A DNA stretch of 64,000 bases, taken from positions 1-64,000 of the forward strand of contig NZ_JAAMQZ010000006.1 in the NCBI RefSeq assembly GCF_013522825.1. Direction: 5' to 3'. The notes below the pieces were generated by a model, which was given only the letters and a program-made list of their open reading frames with translations, ran no database searches and was not told the origin of the DNA. This stretch comes from Stutzerimonas stutzeri. GTDB taxonomy: Bacteria > Pseudomonadota > Gammaproteobacteria > Pseudomonadales > Pseudomonadaceae. The position numbers and the translations under genes are program-made. Shown here piece by piece: positions 25,491 through 40,743 of this stretch; the first letter of the stretch is position 1, and every line of letters starts with the position of its first letter.

Positions 25491-25630
25491 CTGTCGGGTT
25501 ACGCCTTCGAAACCCGGATTACGCCTTCGGCTAATCCAGGCTACAGTCCTCGGCAGCTGTGTAGGTCGGATTAGCCGAAGGCGTAATCCGACGATCCGAA
25601 GCTAACCCAACGATCCGAAGCGTAATCCGG
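25491..25630. repeat. Cluster of dispersed ATTACGCCTTCGGCTAAT palindromes
   Basis: The gap between the decarboxylase and rluE holds several copies of one unit: a forward copy at 25516-25537, an inverted copy at 25568-25589, and partial copies around 25500, 25605 and 25620. Pairs in opposite orientation can form long hairpins. The same unit occurs near 52683 and, altered, near 54420. Confidence 0.75.
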
Positions 25631-25698
25631 CGCCCGGCAGGCTTGCGACCCCCGGCAGCAGCTTCTAGCATGGCCGGCCTTCACTGGAACGACTCGTC

Positions 25699-26322
25699 AT
25701 GGCCCGTCCACCCCGTTTTCGCCTATCCCGTCCAGGCGCGCGGCCACAGCGCCGGCAGGCCAGCGCTGCGCCTGCCGAACCGCGTCTGCTGCTGCTGAAC
25801 AAGCCCTTCGACGTGCTGACCCAGTTCAACGATGCCGAGGGCCGCACCACCCTGAAAGCCTTTGTGCCGGTGCCGGGCGTCTATCCGGCGGGACGGCTGG
25901 ACCGCGACAGCGAAGGCCTGTTGCTGCTGACCAACGACGGCCAGTTGCAGGCACGTATCGCCGATCCGAAACACAAGCTGGCCAAGACCTACTGGGTGCA
26001 GGTGGAAGGCGAGGCGCGCGAGGAACAGTTGCAGCGTCTGCGCGAGGGCGTCGAACTCAACGACGGAATCACTCTGCCCGCCGAAGCCAGATTGCTGGCC
26101 GAGCCCGAGCTGTGGCCGCGCAACCCGCCGGTGCGCTTTCGCAAGAGTGTGCCCACCAGCTGGCTGGAACTGGTGATTCGCGAGGGCCGCAATCGCCAGG
26201 TCAGGCGCATGACCGCCGCGGTCGGGCTGCCGACGCTGCGGCTGGTGCGGGTGCGTATCGGCGACTGGACGCTGGAGGGGCTGCAGCCGGGGGAGTGGAA
26301 GGACGTGCCAGCGAATCCATGA
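25699..26322 (+). CDS. rluE: 23S rRNA pseudouridine(2457) synthase, RsuA family
   Basis: A 207-residue RsuA/RluE-type pseudouridine synthase. It has a basic N-terminal tail, [14 protein letters not shown], the catalytic-Asp motif [29 protein letters not shown], and [27 protein letters not shown]. It lacks the S4 domain, which fits RluE rather than RsuA or RluB/F. It modifies U2457 (E. coli numbering) of 23S rRNA. Assignment to RluE is by architecture. Confidence 0.88.
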   Translation: MARPPRFRLSRPGARPQRRQASAAPAEPRLLLLNKPFDVLTQFNDAEGRTTLKAFVPVPGVYPAGRLDRDSEGLLLLTNDGQLQARIADPKHKLAKTYWVQVEGEAREEQLQRLREGVELNDGITLPAEARLLAEPELWPRNPPVRFRKSVPTSWLELVIREGRNRQVRRMTAAVGLPTLRLVRVRIGDWTLEGLQPGEWKDVPANP

Positions 26323-26343
26323 GGCGCCGGCCCCATGCTGGAG

Positions 26344-26562
26344 TCAGTGCGGAATGCCCTGCGTCACTTCGATGACATAGCCAATGATCGGCTTGGCCAG
26401 GAAGGCGAACAGGCACAGACCCAGCCCGAGGAAGAGGATGGCCGTACCGAGACGACCGGCTTTCGACTTTTTCGCCAGGTCCCAGATGATGAAGGCCATG
26501 AAGGCCATCAGTCCGCCGACCAGGATGATCATCATCCATTTTTCAAAAACAGCTGGATCCAT
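26344..26562 (-). CDS. DUF2788 small membrane protein
   Basis: A 72-residue protein with two membrane helices: residues about 10-28 (MMIILVGGLMAFMAFIIWDL) and 40-62 (AILFLGLGLCLFAFLAKPII), with a Lys-rich loop between. This matches the DUF2788 family known from Pseudomonas. Function is unknown. It converges on rluE with 21 bases between. Confidence 0.85.
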   Translation of the reverse strand: MDPAVFEKWMMIILVGGLMAFMAFIIWDLAKKSKAGRLGTAILFLGLGLCLFAFLAKPIIGYVIEVTQGIPH

Positions 26563-26735
26563 TGAATTCTCCGCATGGCTAAATCAGAAATTCAGACGAC
26601 AACAGCTATGGCAGCGGCGGGAAACATAGTGAGGCGAGCGAGTCGCTCTTGTTGAAGGGTGCGCGCGGGGCATAGCAAGGCGGCAGCGAGTATACGCCAG
26701 TATCGCCGCCACGATTCGCGCAGCGGCAATGGGTC

Positions 26736-27215
26736 TCAGCTGCGCAGATGCCCCAGCGGCAGTTCGGTGCTGGAGGAGACCTGGCGCAGCACGAAGCTGG
26801 AGCGCACGCTGGAAACGCCCTCGATACGCGTGAGGGTGCCGAGCAGGAAGGCCTGGTAGTGATCCATGTCCGGCACCACCACCTTGAGTTGGTAATCGGC
26901 GTCCATTCCGGTGACCAGGCTGCATTCGAGCACCTCGGGGCACTTGCCGATCACCTCTTCGAAATGCTCGAAACGCTCGGGTGTATGCCGGTCCATACCG
27001 ATCAGCACATAGGCGGTCAGGGTCAGGCCGAGTTGCTTGCGGTCAAGCAGGGCTACCTGGCGCGCGATATAGCCGTCGTCCTCGAGCTGCTTGACCCGCC
27101 GCGAGCAGGGTGAGGGCGACAGGCCGATGCGCTCGGCCAGTTCCTGGTTGGAAATGCGTGCGTCGTGCTGCAGTTCGGCCAGAATGCGCAGGTCATAGCG
27201 GTCAAGTTTGCTCAT
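26736..27215 (-). CDS. Lrp/AsnC-family transcriptional regulator
   Basis: A 159-residue regulator with an N-terminal winged helix (LDRYDLRILAELQHDARISNQELAERIGLSPSPCSRRVKQLEDDGYI) and a C-terminal RAM ligand domain (VVPDMDHYQAFLLGTLTRIEGVSSVRSSFVL). Members usually sense an amino acid and often control their own gene. The 147-base region immediately upstream is A/T-richer than the surroundings (near 27230-27310) and may hold its operator. The target is not known. Confidence 0.9.
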   Translation of the reverse strand: MSKLDRYDLRILAELQHDARISNQELAERIGLSPSPCSRRVKQLEDDGYIARQVALLDRKQLGLTLTAYVLIGMDRHTPERFEHFEEVIGKCPEVLECSLVTGMDADYQLKVVVPDMDHYQAFLLGTLTRIEGVSSVRSSFVLRQVSSSTELPLGHLRS

Positions 27216-27362
27216 GTTTGAGGTCTGTTGCTTGTGAGTTGCTGATGATTTTGTATTTCATTGTTTTTGTTGCGCAACTCTGCGGTATTTGGGCAATGTT
27301 AGCAAACATTTTTCAGCTGGCATGCGTAAGCTTTACCTCAACTTCCGCTCCCGGCAGCAAGA

Positions 27363-27508
27363 GATGAGACCAACCCGTCTCTACCTCATCGCTGACCTTA
27401 CCCAGCTCAGCGATCCGGGGCCGCAGCGCTCACAAGGTGTCTGTTCGAAGAAGCCGCTACCCGCAGCCAGCCAGACGAGAAAAGGCCATGTTCACGCATG
27501 GCCTTTTT
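27363..27508 (+). ncRNA. Possible structured small RNA ending in a terminator
   Basis: The 407-base gap between the Lrp gene and the adaptor gene has no convincing protein frame but shows consecutive hairpins: GATGAG (27363-27368)/CTCATC (27385-27390) with an inner GAGAC/GTCTC, CGCTGA (27390-27395)/TCAGCG (27407-27412), and a strong terminator at 27481-27508. A terminator with no coding gene before it suggests an independent RNA. The 5' end is unknown and I do not recognise the family. The terminator could instead end an upstream leader transcript. Confidence 0.4.
27481..27508 (+). terminator. Strong Rho-independent terminator
   Basis: AAAGGCCATG (27481-27490), loop TTCACG, CATGGCCTTT (27497-27506), with the T-run ending at 27508. 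The stem is a perfect ten pairs and nearly symmetric, so it could act on both strands. Confidence 0.8.
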
Positions 27509-27622
27509 CGTTTTTACGGGGCCTGAAAGGCGCGGTGCGCGCAGCCGTGCAATCCCGCTGGCCGCTGTGTAGGCTAGCCGCTGATCGGTGCCTGTCGCGC
27601 CGGATTCAGGAGTGGTTGTCTC

Positions 27623-28801
27623 GTGCCGATTGCCTTCAGAACGCTGCTGCGGCTGTTGCTTGCCCTGTTTCTGCTGGCGTTGCTGCTCTGGCTCTGGCGA
27701 CCTTGGCAGGGGCCGTTGCTGACCGGCTACCAGCTCGAAGAGCGACCGCTGGTGCAACGCGTAGTGGCCAGTGGCGAGGTCTCCAGCAAATCCCTGGCAC
27801 GCATCGGCAGTGAACTCACCGGGGTGGTCAAGACGCGCCATGTGCGCGAGGGCGAGCGCGTCGCCGCAACCGATCTGCTGATCGAGCTGCACGATGACGA
27901 ACAGCAGGCCCGGCTGCGCGAAGCCGAGGCCGCGCTGCGCCAGTTGCTCGACTCCAGCCGGCCACAGGCCGAGGCGCAACTGCGCGATGCGCAGAGCCGG
28001 CTGCAACAGGCCAGCCGCGAGCGCGAGCGACGCGAATCCCTCCAGGCGCGCGGGCTGCTCTCCGCCGAGGCGCTGGAGCAGGCGCGCCAGACGGAAACCA
28101 GCGCCCGCGTCAGCCGTGACCGTGCGCGCCTGCAACGTGATGCGCTGGCCGAGAGCGGTAGCGAGGAGCAGCAATTGCGTCAGCGCCTGACCCAGGCGCA
28201 GGTCGCTCTGGCGCGTACACGCATTCATGCCGCGCATGCCGGCACCGTGCAGACCCGTAACGTCGAGCCCGGCGATCTGGTACGCCCCGGCGATGTGCTG
28301 TTGGAAATTGCCCGCGATGACAGCCGCGAGATCCTCCTGCCGCTGGATGAAAAGAACCTTGGCGCGGTCGGCCTCGGCCAGCCGGCCTGGGTGATTCCAG
28401 ACGCCTGGCCCGAGCGCGTGCTCAAGGCGCGGGTCAGCTACCTGGCGCCGGCGGTCAACCCGGCCCAGGGGACCCTGGATGTGCATCTGGAGCTGCTCGA
28501 CGAGGCGGATTTCCTCCGTCAGGGTATGAGCGTCTCGGTAAACATCGAGACCGCGCGACTGGAGCGCGGGCTGGTTATCGGCAACGATGCCCTGCTGGCC
28601 CGTGACGGCGGCCAGGCCCAGGTGCTGCGCCTGGTCGCCGACGATACGGTGAAACGGGTCCCGGTGCGCCTGGGCCTGCGCAGCGATGGCCTGAGCGAAG
28701 TGCGCGAGGGCCTGGCGGCGGGTGAGCGGGTGCTGAATGTCGCCGCCGAACCCGGCCAGAGGGTGCGTTTCAAGGCGCTGCCACTGCCGGGCGCGGAATA
28801 G
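27623..28801 (+). CDS. HlyD/MacA-type periplasmic adaptor of an ABC exporter
   Basis: A 392-residue membrane-fusion protein. One N-terminal membrane anchor (residues 8-26), a lipoyl-like half (GELTGVVKTRHVREGERV region near 65), an Arg/Glu/Gln-rich coiled coil from about 95 to 195, the second lipoyl half HAAHAGTVQTRNVEPGDLV, then beta-barrel. It links inner-membrane transporter to an outer-membrane channel. GTG start with AGGAG upstream. It is followed at three bases by a MacB-like permease and then the ATPase: one operon. Confidence 0.88.
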   Translation: MPIAFRTLLRLLLALFLLALLLWLWRPWQGPLLTGYQLEERPLVQRVVASGEVSSKSLARIGSELTGVVKTRHVREGERVAATDLLIELHDDEQQARLREAEAALRQLLDSSRPQAEAQLRDAQSRLQQASRERERRESLQARGLLSAEALEQARQTETSARVSRDRARLQRDALAESGSEEQQLRQRLTQAQVALARTRIHAAHAGTVQTRNVEPGDLVRPGDVLLEIARDDSREILLPLDEKNLGAVGLGQPAWVIPDAWPERVLKARVSYLAPAVNPAQGTLDVHLELLDEADFLRQGMSVSVNIETARLERGLVIGNDALLARDGGQAQVLRLVADDTVKRVPVRLGLRSDGLSEVREGLAAGERVLNVAAEPGQRVRFKALPLPGAE

Positions 28802-28804
28802 CTC

Positions 28805-30017
<1,213 letters not shown>

Positions 30018-30025
<8 letters not shown>

Positions 30026-30722
30026 TTCGCATGATGTGCTGCGCCTGGAAGGGCTGCGCAAGGTCTACAACCCCGGCACACCGCAGGAGCAGGAGGTGTT
30101 GCGCGGCATCGACATGTGCCTGTCGTGCGGAGAGCTGGCCGCGCTGATCGGCCCCAGCGGCTCGGGCAAGAGCACCCTCTTGAACGTCATCGGTCTGCTG
30201 GACTTGCCCAGCGCCGGCGAGCTGTACCTGCAAGGCCAGCCGACCCGTAGCCTAGGCGACGAAGCCCGCACCCGCCTGCGCAACGAGGCCATCGGCTTCG
30301 TGTTCCAGTTTCATCACTTGATCTCCGCCTTCAGCGTGCTCGACAACGTATTGATGCCCCTGATGATCCGCCACGGCAAGCCGGGCGCCGAGGACGTGCG
30401 CCAGGCCGAGCGACTGCTGGCCCAGGTGGGGTTGGAAGGTTTCGCCGGCAAACGCGCCGGCCAACTGTCCGGTGGCCAGCAACAGCGCGTGGCCATCGCC
30501 CGCGCCCTGGTGACCCGCCCGGCGCTGCTGCTGGCCGACGAGCCCACCGGCAACCTGGACACACGCACGGCGGAACAGGTCTTCGAGCTGTTCCGCGAGA
30601 TCAACCGCGAATTCGGCTGTGCGGTGCTGGTGGTGACTCACGATCCACGCCTTTCGGCCAGCTGCCGGCGCAGTATCGAGCTGGTGGATGGGAGGATCGT
30701 GCGGGATACGGGAGCGGACTGA
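30018..30722 (+). CDS. LolD/MacB-type ABC transporter ATPase
   Basis: A 234-residue ATP-binding subunit with Walker [11 protein letters not shown]-loop VFQFHHLI, signature LSGGQQQR, Walker B LLLADEP, and D-loop GNLDTRT. The start at 30018 gives the normal family N-terminus ([14 protein letters not shown]) and overlaps the permease end by eight bases. It completes a three-part export system; the outer-membrane part could be the TolC-like gene that converges on it from 30833. Confidence 0.93.
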
Positions 30723-30832
30723 ACCCTGGGACGGTGGGTTACAGGCTTGTCATACAGCCTCGTAGATCCGTTGTGGCGAGCAACGATCGGCACCGCAGCA
30801 GCTTTGTATACGATGCTGATCATGTAGTCCCG

Positions 30833-32317
30833 TTACAGCTGTCCCGCATGCCACTGCGCTTCGCGGTTGGCAAGTGCTGCGGCGATATCGGCGACGCTGT
30901 CGGAGGCGAGGCTCTCCGACAGCGGGTCGAGGCCCACGCTGGCAAATAGCTGGCCGTAGCTGTTCCGCAGTTCGGCATAGCTCAGGTCGCGGCGTAGGTC
31001 CGCCTGCAGTGTGTTCAGTTCACCCTGTATCAATTCCAGCTCGCCGATACCCTGGGCCTGGTAGCGATTGCGCAACTGCTCGACGATCTGCCCATCCAGG
31101 CCCGCCAGTTGCTGGCTGGTCTGGAACTGGCGCTGGGCTTCGCGGAAGTTGGCGTTGGCCACGTGCAGCTGAGCCAGGATCGCCATCGACATGGCCTGGC
31201 GTCGCGCATCTGCGACTTCCTGGCCAGCCTTGGCGACCTCGATGGCAGCCGGTGCCGAGAGTACGTTGAACAGGTTCCAGGTGACTTTCACGCCGTAGTC
31301 GGCCCAGCTCTGGTTGACCAGGAATGAGTTACTGTCGTAGTGGCCGCCAGCGGAGAACTCCAGACCGGGTAGCAGGCGCAGCATGGCTTTGCGGGTTTCC
31401 GCAGCGCTGATGCGCGCTTGGTAGTCCTGCTCACGCAGCTCAGGGCGGCTGGCCAAGGCCTCCTGCTCAAGCGCGGCAAGTTCCACCTTGAGCTCCGGAA
31501 CCTGATAGCCCACGTCAGGTGCCAGTTCGACGCTGCTGCCCAGGGGCAGGTTGATCAGAGTGGCCAGTTCGGTTTTGGCCAGCGACAGGGCGCGGCGCTG
31601 TTCTTCTAGCTGGCGAGTAGCTTCGATCAGGGCGCGCTGGTAGCTCAGCGCCTGGATGGGGTCGCCAATACGCTGTTCGCTGAGACGTTGACTGTCGTCG
31701 CGGGCCTGGGCAACGCGCGCCATCAGGCTGTCGATCTGAGACAGCAGGCGGTCGGCGGCCACGGCGCGCCAGTAGGCGGAGCGCACGTCTTGAATGATGG
31801 TATGCACCACCTTGCGCCGGCGCTCCTGCACGATCAGGCGCTGGTCGCCCTGTTGTTTGGCGCTGACGTAGCTGACGCCGAAGTCCAGTACGTTCCAGAC
31901 CATGGTCAGGTCAGCCACACCGCGGTCACGATCCTGCGAGGTAGATGGCTCCAGAGACTGGGTGCCGGTTTCGATACTCTGGCTGCTGGAGGCGCTGACG
32001 TTGTTGCGCCCGGCATAGCCTGCGGACAGCGCCATACGTGGCAGCATGTCGAAGGTGGCCAAGTCGACTTGACGCTGGGCCATGGCCTCCTCCATGACCT
32101 TCAGGCGTGCCTCGAGGTTGTATTTCACCGCGCGGGCCATGGCCTCGTGCAGGGTCAGCGGAGCACTGAGTGGCTCCTGGTCGGCGAACATGGCCTGCAG
32201 ATCGCTCTGTGCACGCTGCTCGCTGAAACTGCGCTCAATGGGTGTGCTGGTGACCGCGCAGCCACTGATGGCCAGGGTCAGCAGACTGACCGCAAATAGT
32301 CTTTGATTCTTCTTCAT
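30833..32317 (-). CDS. TolC-family outer-membrane efflux lipoprotein
   Basis: A 494-residue TolC-like channel. MKKNQRLFAVSLLTLAISGCA is a lipoprotein signal with the lipobox Cys at 21. Two OEP repeats follow, with long Gln/Ala/Arg-rich helices (LTLHEAMARAVKYNLEARLKVMEEA, AGQEVADARRQAMSMAILAQLHVANA). It lies 60 bases after the giant exoprotein gene on the same strand, so it is probably the exit channel of this cluster. Confidence 0.9.
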   Translation of the reverse strand: MKKNQRLFAVSLLTLAISGCAVTSTPIERSFSEQRAQSDLQAMFADQEPLSAPLTLHEAMARAVKYNLEARLKVMEEAMAQRQVDLATFDMLPRMALSAGYAGRNNVSASSSQSIETGTQSLEPSTSQDRDRGVADLTMVWNVLDFGVSYVSAKQQGDQRLIVQERRRKVVHTIIQDVRSAYWRAVAADRLLSQIDSLMARVAQARDDSQRLSEQRIGDPIQALSYQRALIEATRQLEEQRRALSLAKTELATLINLPLGSSVELAPDVGYQVPELKVELAALEQEALASRPELREQDYQARISAAETRKAMLRLLPGLEFSAGGHYDSNSFLVNQSWADYGVKVTWNLFNVLSAPAAIEVAKAGQEVADARRQAMSMAILAQLHVANANFREAQRQFQTSQQLAGLDGQIVEQLRNRYQAQGIGELELIQGELNTLQADLRRDLSYAELRNSYGQLFASVGLDPLSESLASDSVADIAAALANREAQWHAGQL

Positions 32318-32376
32318 CCTTGGGCCGCCCCCTTGTCACGGCGCCGATTCACTCGTTCTTCGTTGTATGTGTTGGC

Positions 32377-38058
<5,682 letters not shown>

Positions 38059-38178
38059 GGCACTGCTTCCTATGATCGTGTGCAGCCACTTGGTTAGTGG
38101 ACATCAGGCTGATGCTGATTCAAGACTATCAACGGCAGTCAAACCGTAGTCTGTCCTGCCTCTTATCGCTTCGCGAAC

Positions 38179-38754
38179 TCAGTTTCGGCTCGGGAAGACG
38201 CCTTCCAGGGCGATGATGAAGTTGGTGCCCAGGTAAGGGTTGCGAATTCCCAGAGGAATACCTCCGCCGGAATGGACGGCATTGGCATTCAAGCTGGCAT
38301 TGAAAGGCGCCAGCGTGGTATCGGCAGCACTGCCATAAAGACTGACTTCCGCTCCGGCGGCGCTGTCCAGAGGCTTCGCCAGGACTGAGCTCGTACCGGG
38401 AACCTGACTGCTACCGTCGGCAGTGGATGCTGGGATGGCCACAGATACCGTGCCCGTCACAGGCAATGAGAATGGAGGGAGGTTGGTGTTCAGCAGCGTG
38501 ACGCTCTCGGTGCCCGCCACTTCGCCCTGGACGATCATGCTCAGACCGGGGCCTTGTCCCATGCCCACCGGACCGCGCCCACGGTAGTCGGGCAGACCGA
38601 AGGTGGTCTGGCCATTGCCGCCGTACAGGGTGCCCAGGAGGGCGAACAGTGCGCTGTTCTGTGAGACGGGCATCAGTTGGCCCTGACACATCGCGTAGCC
38701 GCGCGGTGCGAAGTTGAAGCCGACCATTTTGATTTCGCCGAGGAACGGTTCCAT
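38179..38754 (-). CDS. Phage tail-collar (microcystin-dependent protein) family
   Basis: A 191-residue protein. MEPFLGEIKMVGFNFAPRGYAMCQGQLMPVSQNSALFALLGTLYGG and GLPDYRGRGPVGMGQGPG are the signature of the tail-collar/MdpB family, relatives of short tail-fibre tips. No phage genes are nearby. Such proteins often occur in bacterial clusters next to DUF6916-type genes. The start at 38754 has AGGGAG; the frame further upstream is unrelated. It may be an exported ligand-binding protein of this cluster. Confidence 0.88.
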   Translation of the reverse strand: MEPFLGEIKMVGFNFAPRGYAMCQGQLMPVSQNSALFALLGTLYGGNGQTTFGLPDYRGRGPVGMGQGPGLSMIVQGEVAGTESVTLLNTNLPPFSLPVTGTVSVAIPASTADGSSQVPGTSSVLAKPLDSAAGAEVSLYGSAADTTLAPFNASLNANAVHSGGGIPLGIRNPYLGTNFIIALEGVFPSRN

Positions 38755-38815
38755 GTTGTTGCTCCCTGCTATTGTGGCGCCGGCTTTGCCGACAGGTTGT
38801 TGTAAGCGGTCAGAT

Positions 38816-39130
38816 CTATGGATTTTCAGCTGTCCGAACATGGAACACGGCCTGCAGTAGACGGGCTCCATCGCCGTCCGGGCCGATCGGGGTGAGCATG
38901 ACCCACCACGATGATGCAGCCGGGCTATGCAAGGTATAGCTGTATTGCGGCAGATCGACACCGGCAGGCTGTCGGAATATCGCGTCGTAGCACAGGTAGC
39001 GCGAGTTCATGGCCTTGCCCTGGTTCACTTCGACCAGTTCCACATCGACCCCGGGGTGCCCCTCCCAACTGAGGCGCCAGGTATGGCCCAGGGTCTGCTG
39101 CAGCTCTTGCCGGCTGGGAATGTCACTCAT
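38816..39130 (-). CDS. DUF6916-like small protein
   Basis: A 104-residue protein, likely a small beta barrel: FRLSW/VDVELVEVNQGK, YLCYDAIFRQPAGVDLPQYSYTLHSP, WWVMLTPIGPDGDGARLLQAVFH. It resembles the DUF6916 family that accompanies tail-collar proteins; I assign this from memory of the pattern. ATGA overlap with the upstream acetyltransferase gene. Confidence 0.7.
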   Translation of the reverse strand: MSDIPSRQELQQTLGHTWRLSWEGHPGVDVELVEVNQGKAMNSRYLCYDAIFRQPAGVDLPQYSYTLHSPAASSWWVMLTPIGPDGDGARLLQAVFHVRTAENP

Positions 39131-39618
39131 GCGCTCAGCCTCCGAGCGGCGGTGCGGTGCATCTCCAGATAGATCGGATGCTGGCGGGTGATGACGAAGC
39201 CGAAGCGCTCGTAGAGGCGGCGTGCAGGGTTGTCGGGCTCGACGTAGAGGCGGATCGACTTGCCGGTCGTGTCGGCTTCCTGAACCAGAAGCGACAACAG
39301 ATGGCTACCTATGCCGTGGCCGCGCCAGTTCGGTAGCAACGAGAGATCCATCAGGTTGTGGGTAGTTGGGCCTCGGAAGAGATAGAGGCGGCCGATAGGC
39401 TGGCCATCCTGAAGCACGAGCGAGAATTCCGCTTCCTGGTAGTGCTCCTGATAGTGGCGGTGCTGGGCATCGAACTGCTGCTCCAGGAAGGCAGCCTTCT
39501 CCGCCTGGCTCCAGGGCAGCAGCTCCATTTCTTGAGCGCGGGTGCTGGCATAGAGCGCGCGCAGGAACGCCTGGTCGGTATCGACAGCGGGACGGAGATT
39601 CAGGGCGGGGCTGGCCAT
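39127..39618 (-). CDS. GNAT-family N-acetyltransferase
   Basis: A 163-residue acetyltransferase. It shows LRPAVDTDQAFLRALYASTR, LSLLPNWRGHGIGSHLLSLLVQEA (acetyl-CoA loop), and VEPDNPARRLYERFGF. ATG 39618 has AAGGAAG ten bases upstream; the TTG at 39639 is less likely. Its position between a tail-collar/DUF6916 pair and the sulfotransferase suggests it acts on a product of the cluster, but the substrate is unknown. Confidence 0.85.
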   Translation of the reverse strand: MASPALNLRPAVDTDQAFLRALYASTRAQEMELLPWSQAEKAAFLEQQFDAQHRHYQEHYQEAEFSLVLQDGQPIGRLYLFRGPTTHNLMDLSLLPNWRGHGIGSHLLSLLVQEADTTGKSIRLYVEPDNPARRLYERFGFVITRQHPIYLEMHRTAARRLSA

Positions 39619-39747
39619 GGGTATCGCACTTCCTTGCAATCATTCCCCCAAGGGGATGTCCATTGTTGTTTTGATGGCGATCGCTTCAAGATTAGCCGAT
39701 GCCAAAGGCGATTCGCCAGTATCCCTTACGTTTGGAGCGCTTTTTTC

Positions 39748-40743
39748 TCAAACAGGCGTATGACCCCGTGGCGACTTCGAGAGCCGTATCGACTCCAGGC
39801 GTTCGTAAGGCTCCCTGGCCCAGCGTTCGATGGCCTGGTGCAGCTCCTCTCCCGCGGCGTCTCGTTTGCCGAGGGTATCGCTGCTGAACGTCATGGTCGG
39901 TTGCTTGGCGTCGAAGGTGGCGACGGATTCGAGCTGCTGCCGGTCGATGTCGCGCACGCCCAAGGTGGGGGCCAGTCGTGTCCAGAGTGCCCCGGGCAGC
40001 TCGCAATAGTTCACCGGAATGCCGCCATGGCGCAGGCAAAGCTCCAGTCCGCCCGTGAGCAGGCGGCCGACCATGCGGCAGGTGTAGTCCACTACGGAGA
40101 GGTTGTCGGCATCGTCTCCCGGTGCATCCAGGCCTGTCGGCCCCAGCATGCCGGGTACCCGCTGCCGTCCCGGCTGGCGCAGTTGGGACACGGCGATCTC
40201 CAGTGGGTCGCGATAGAGGAAGAGACGTGGCGTCTGCGGGTAGAGCGCTTGCAGGAGCGATGCCTCGAAGGCGTTCCAGGCGTCCAGTTTGACCATCAGC
40301 TGCCGTTCGTCGCCCTGGCGACGCTGGCCGAAGGCCGACAGCAGGGCGGCGACCAGGGCGGGTTGCCGCGCAGCGCTGTTTGGATCGGTTCGGTGGACGC
40401 GCAGCAGGCTATCCAGGGGCGGCGGCTCGGAAAGCACGATATTGCGGTGCAGGCCGGCGAGCATCTGCGCCATCAGGGTGGAGCCGCAGCGCGATGCGTG
40501 GAAGATGAAAGCGCCGGGTATCAGTCCAGGGCTGGCGGCTTGCCAGTCCAGCAGCGCCTGGAGGCCGGTTTCGCGCCGCAACGCCTGGTTGAAAGGCAGG
40601 CGCAGGGCCTGTTCCACATCGTCACGGAAGAAGGGGCGGGTGAGACGCTGTTCGCCGAACCAGCACCAGTCCACGCGCCATTCGTCGTCGGGTTGCCAGG
40701 CCCGGATGGGCAGCCAGCCAGCGAAGTCTTCTTCGGGGTTCAT
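39748..40743 (-). CDS. Sulfotransferase-like P-loop protein
   Basis: A 331-residue protein. FIFHASRCGSTLMAQML at residues 80-96 matches the PAPS 5'-phosphosulfate-binding loop of sulfotransferases, and LFLYRDPLEIAVSQLRQPG matches the 3'-phosphate-binding block. It would transfer sulfate from PAPS to a hydroxyl or tyrosine. ATG 40743 overlaps the hydroxylase stop (ATGA), so the two are coupled; an upstream ATG at 40764 is possible. The pairing with a hydroxylase suggests sequential modification of one substrate; that is inference. Confidence 0.8.
   Translation of the reverse strand: MNPEEDFAGWLPIRAWQPDDEWRVDWCWFGEQRLTRPFFRDDVEQALRLPFNQALRRETGLQALLDWQAASPGLIPGAFIFHASRCGSTLMAQMLAGLHRNIVLSEPPPLDSLLRVHRTDPNSAARQPALVAALLSAFGQRRQGDERQLMVKLDAWNAFEASLLQALYPQTPRLFLYRDPLEIAVSQLRQPGRQRVPGMLGPTGLDAPGDDADNLSVVDYTCRMVGRLLTGGLELCLRHGGIPVNYCELPGALWTRLAPTLGVRDIDRQQLESVATFDAKQPTMTFSSDTLGKRDAAGEELHQAIERWAREPYERLESIRLSKSPRGHTPV

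Noticed and set aside
38179..39640. Prophage in this region because of the tail-collar protein
   Set aside because: No capsid, portal, integrase, lysis or other tail genes surround it.
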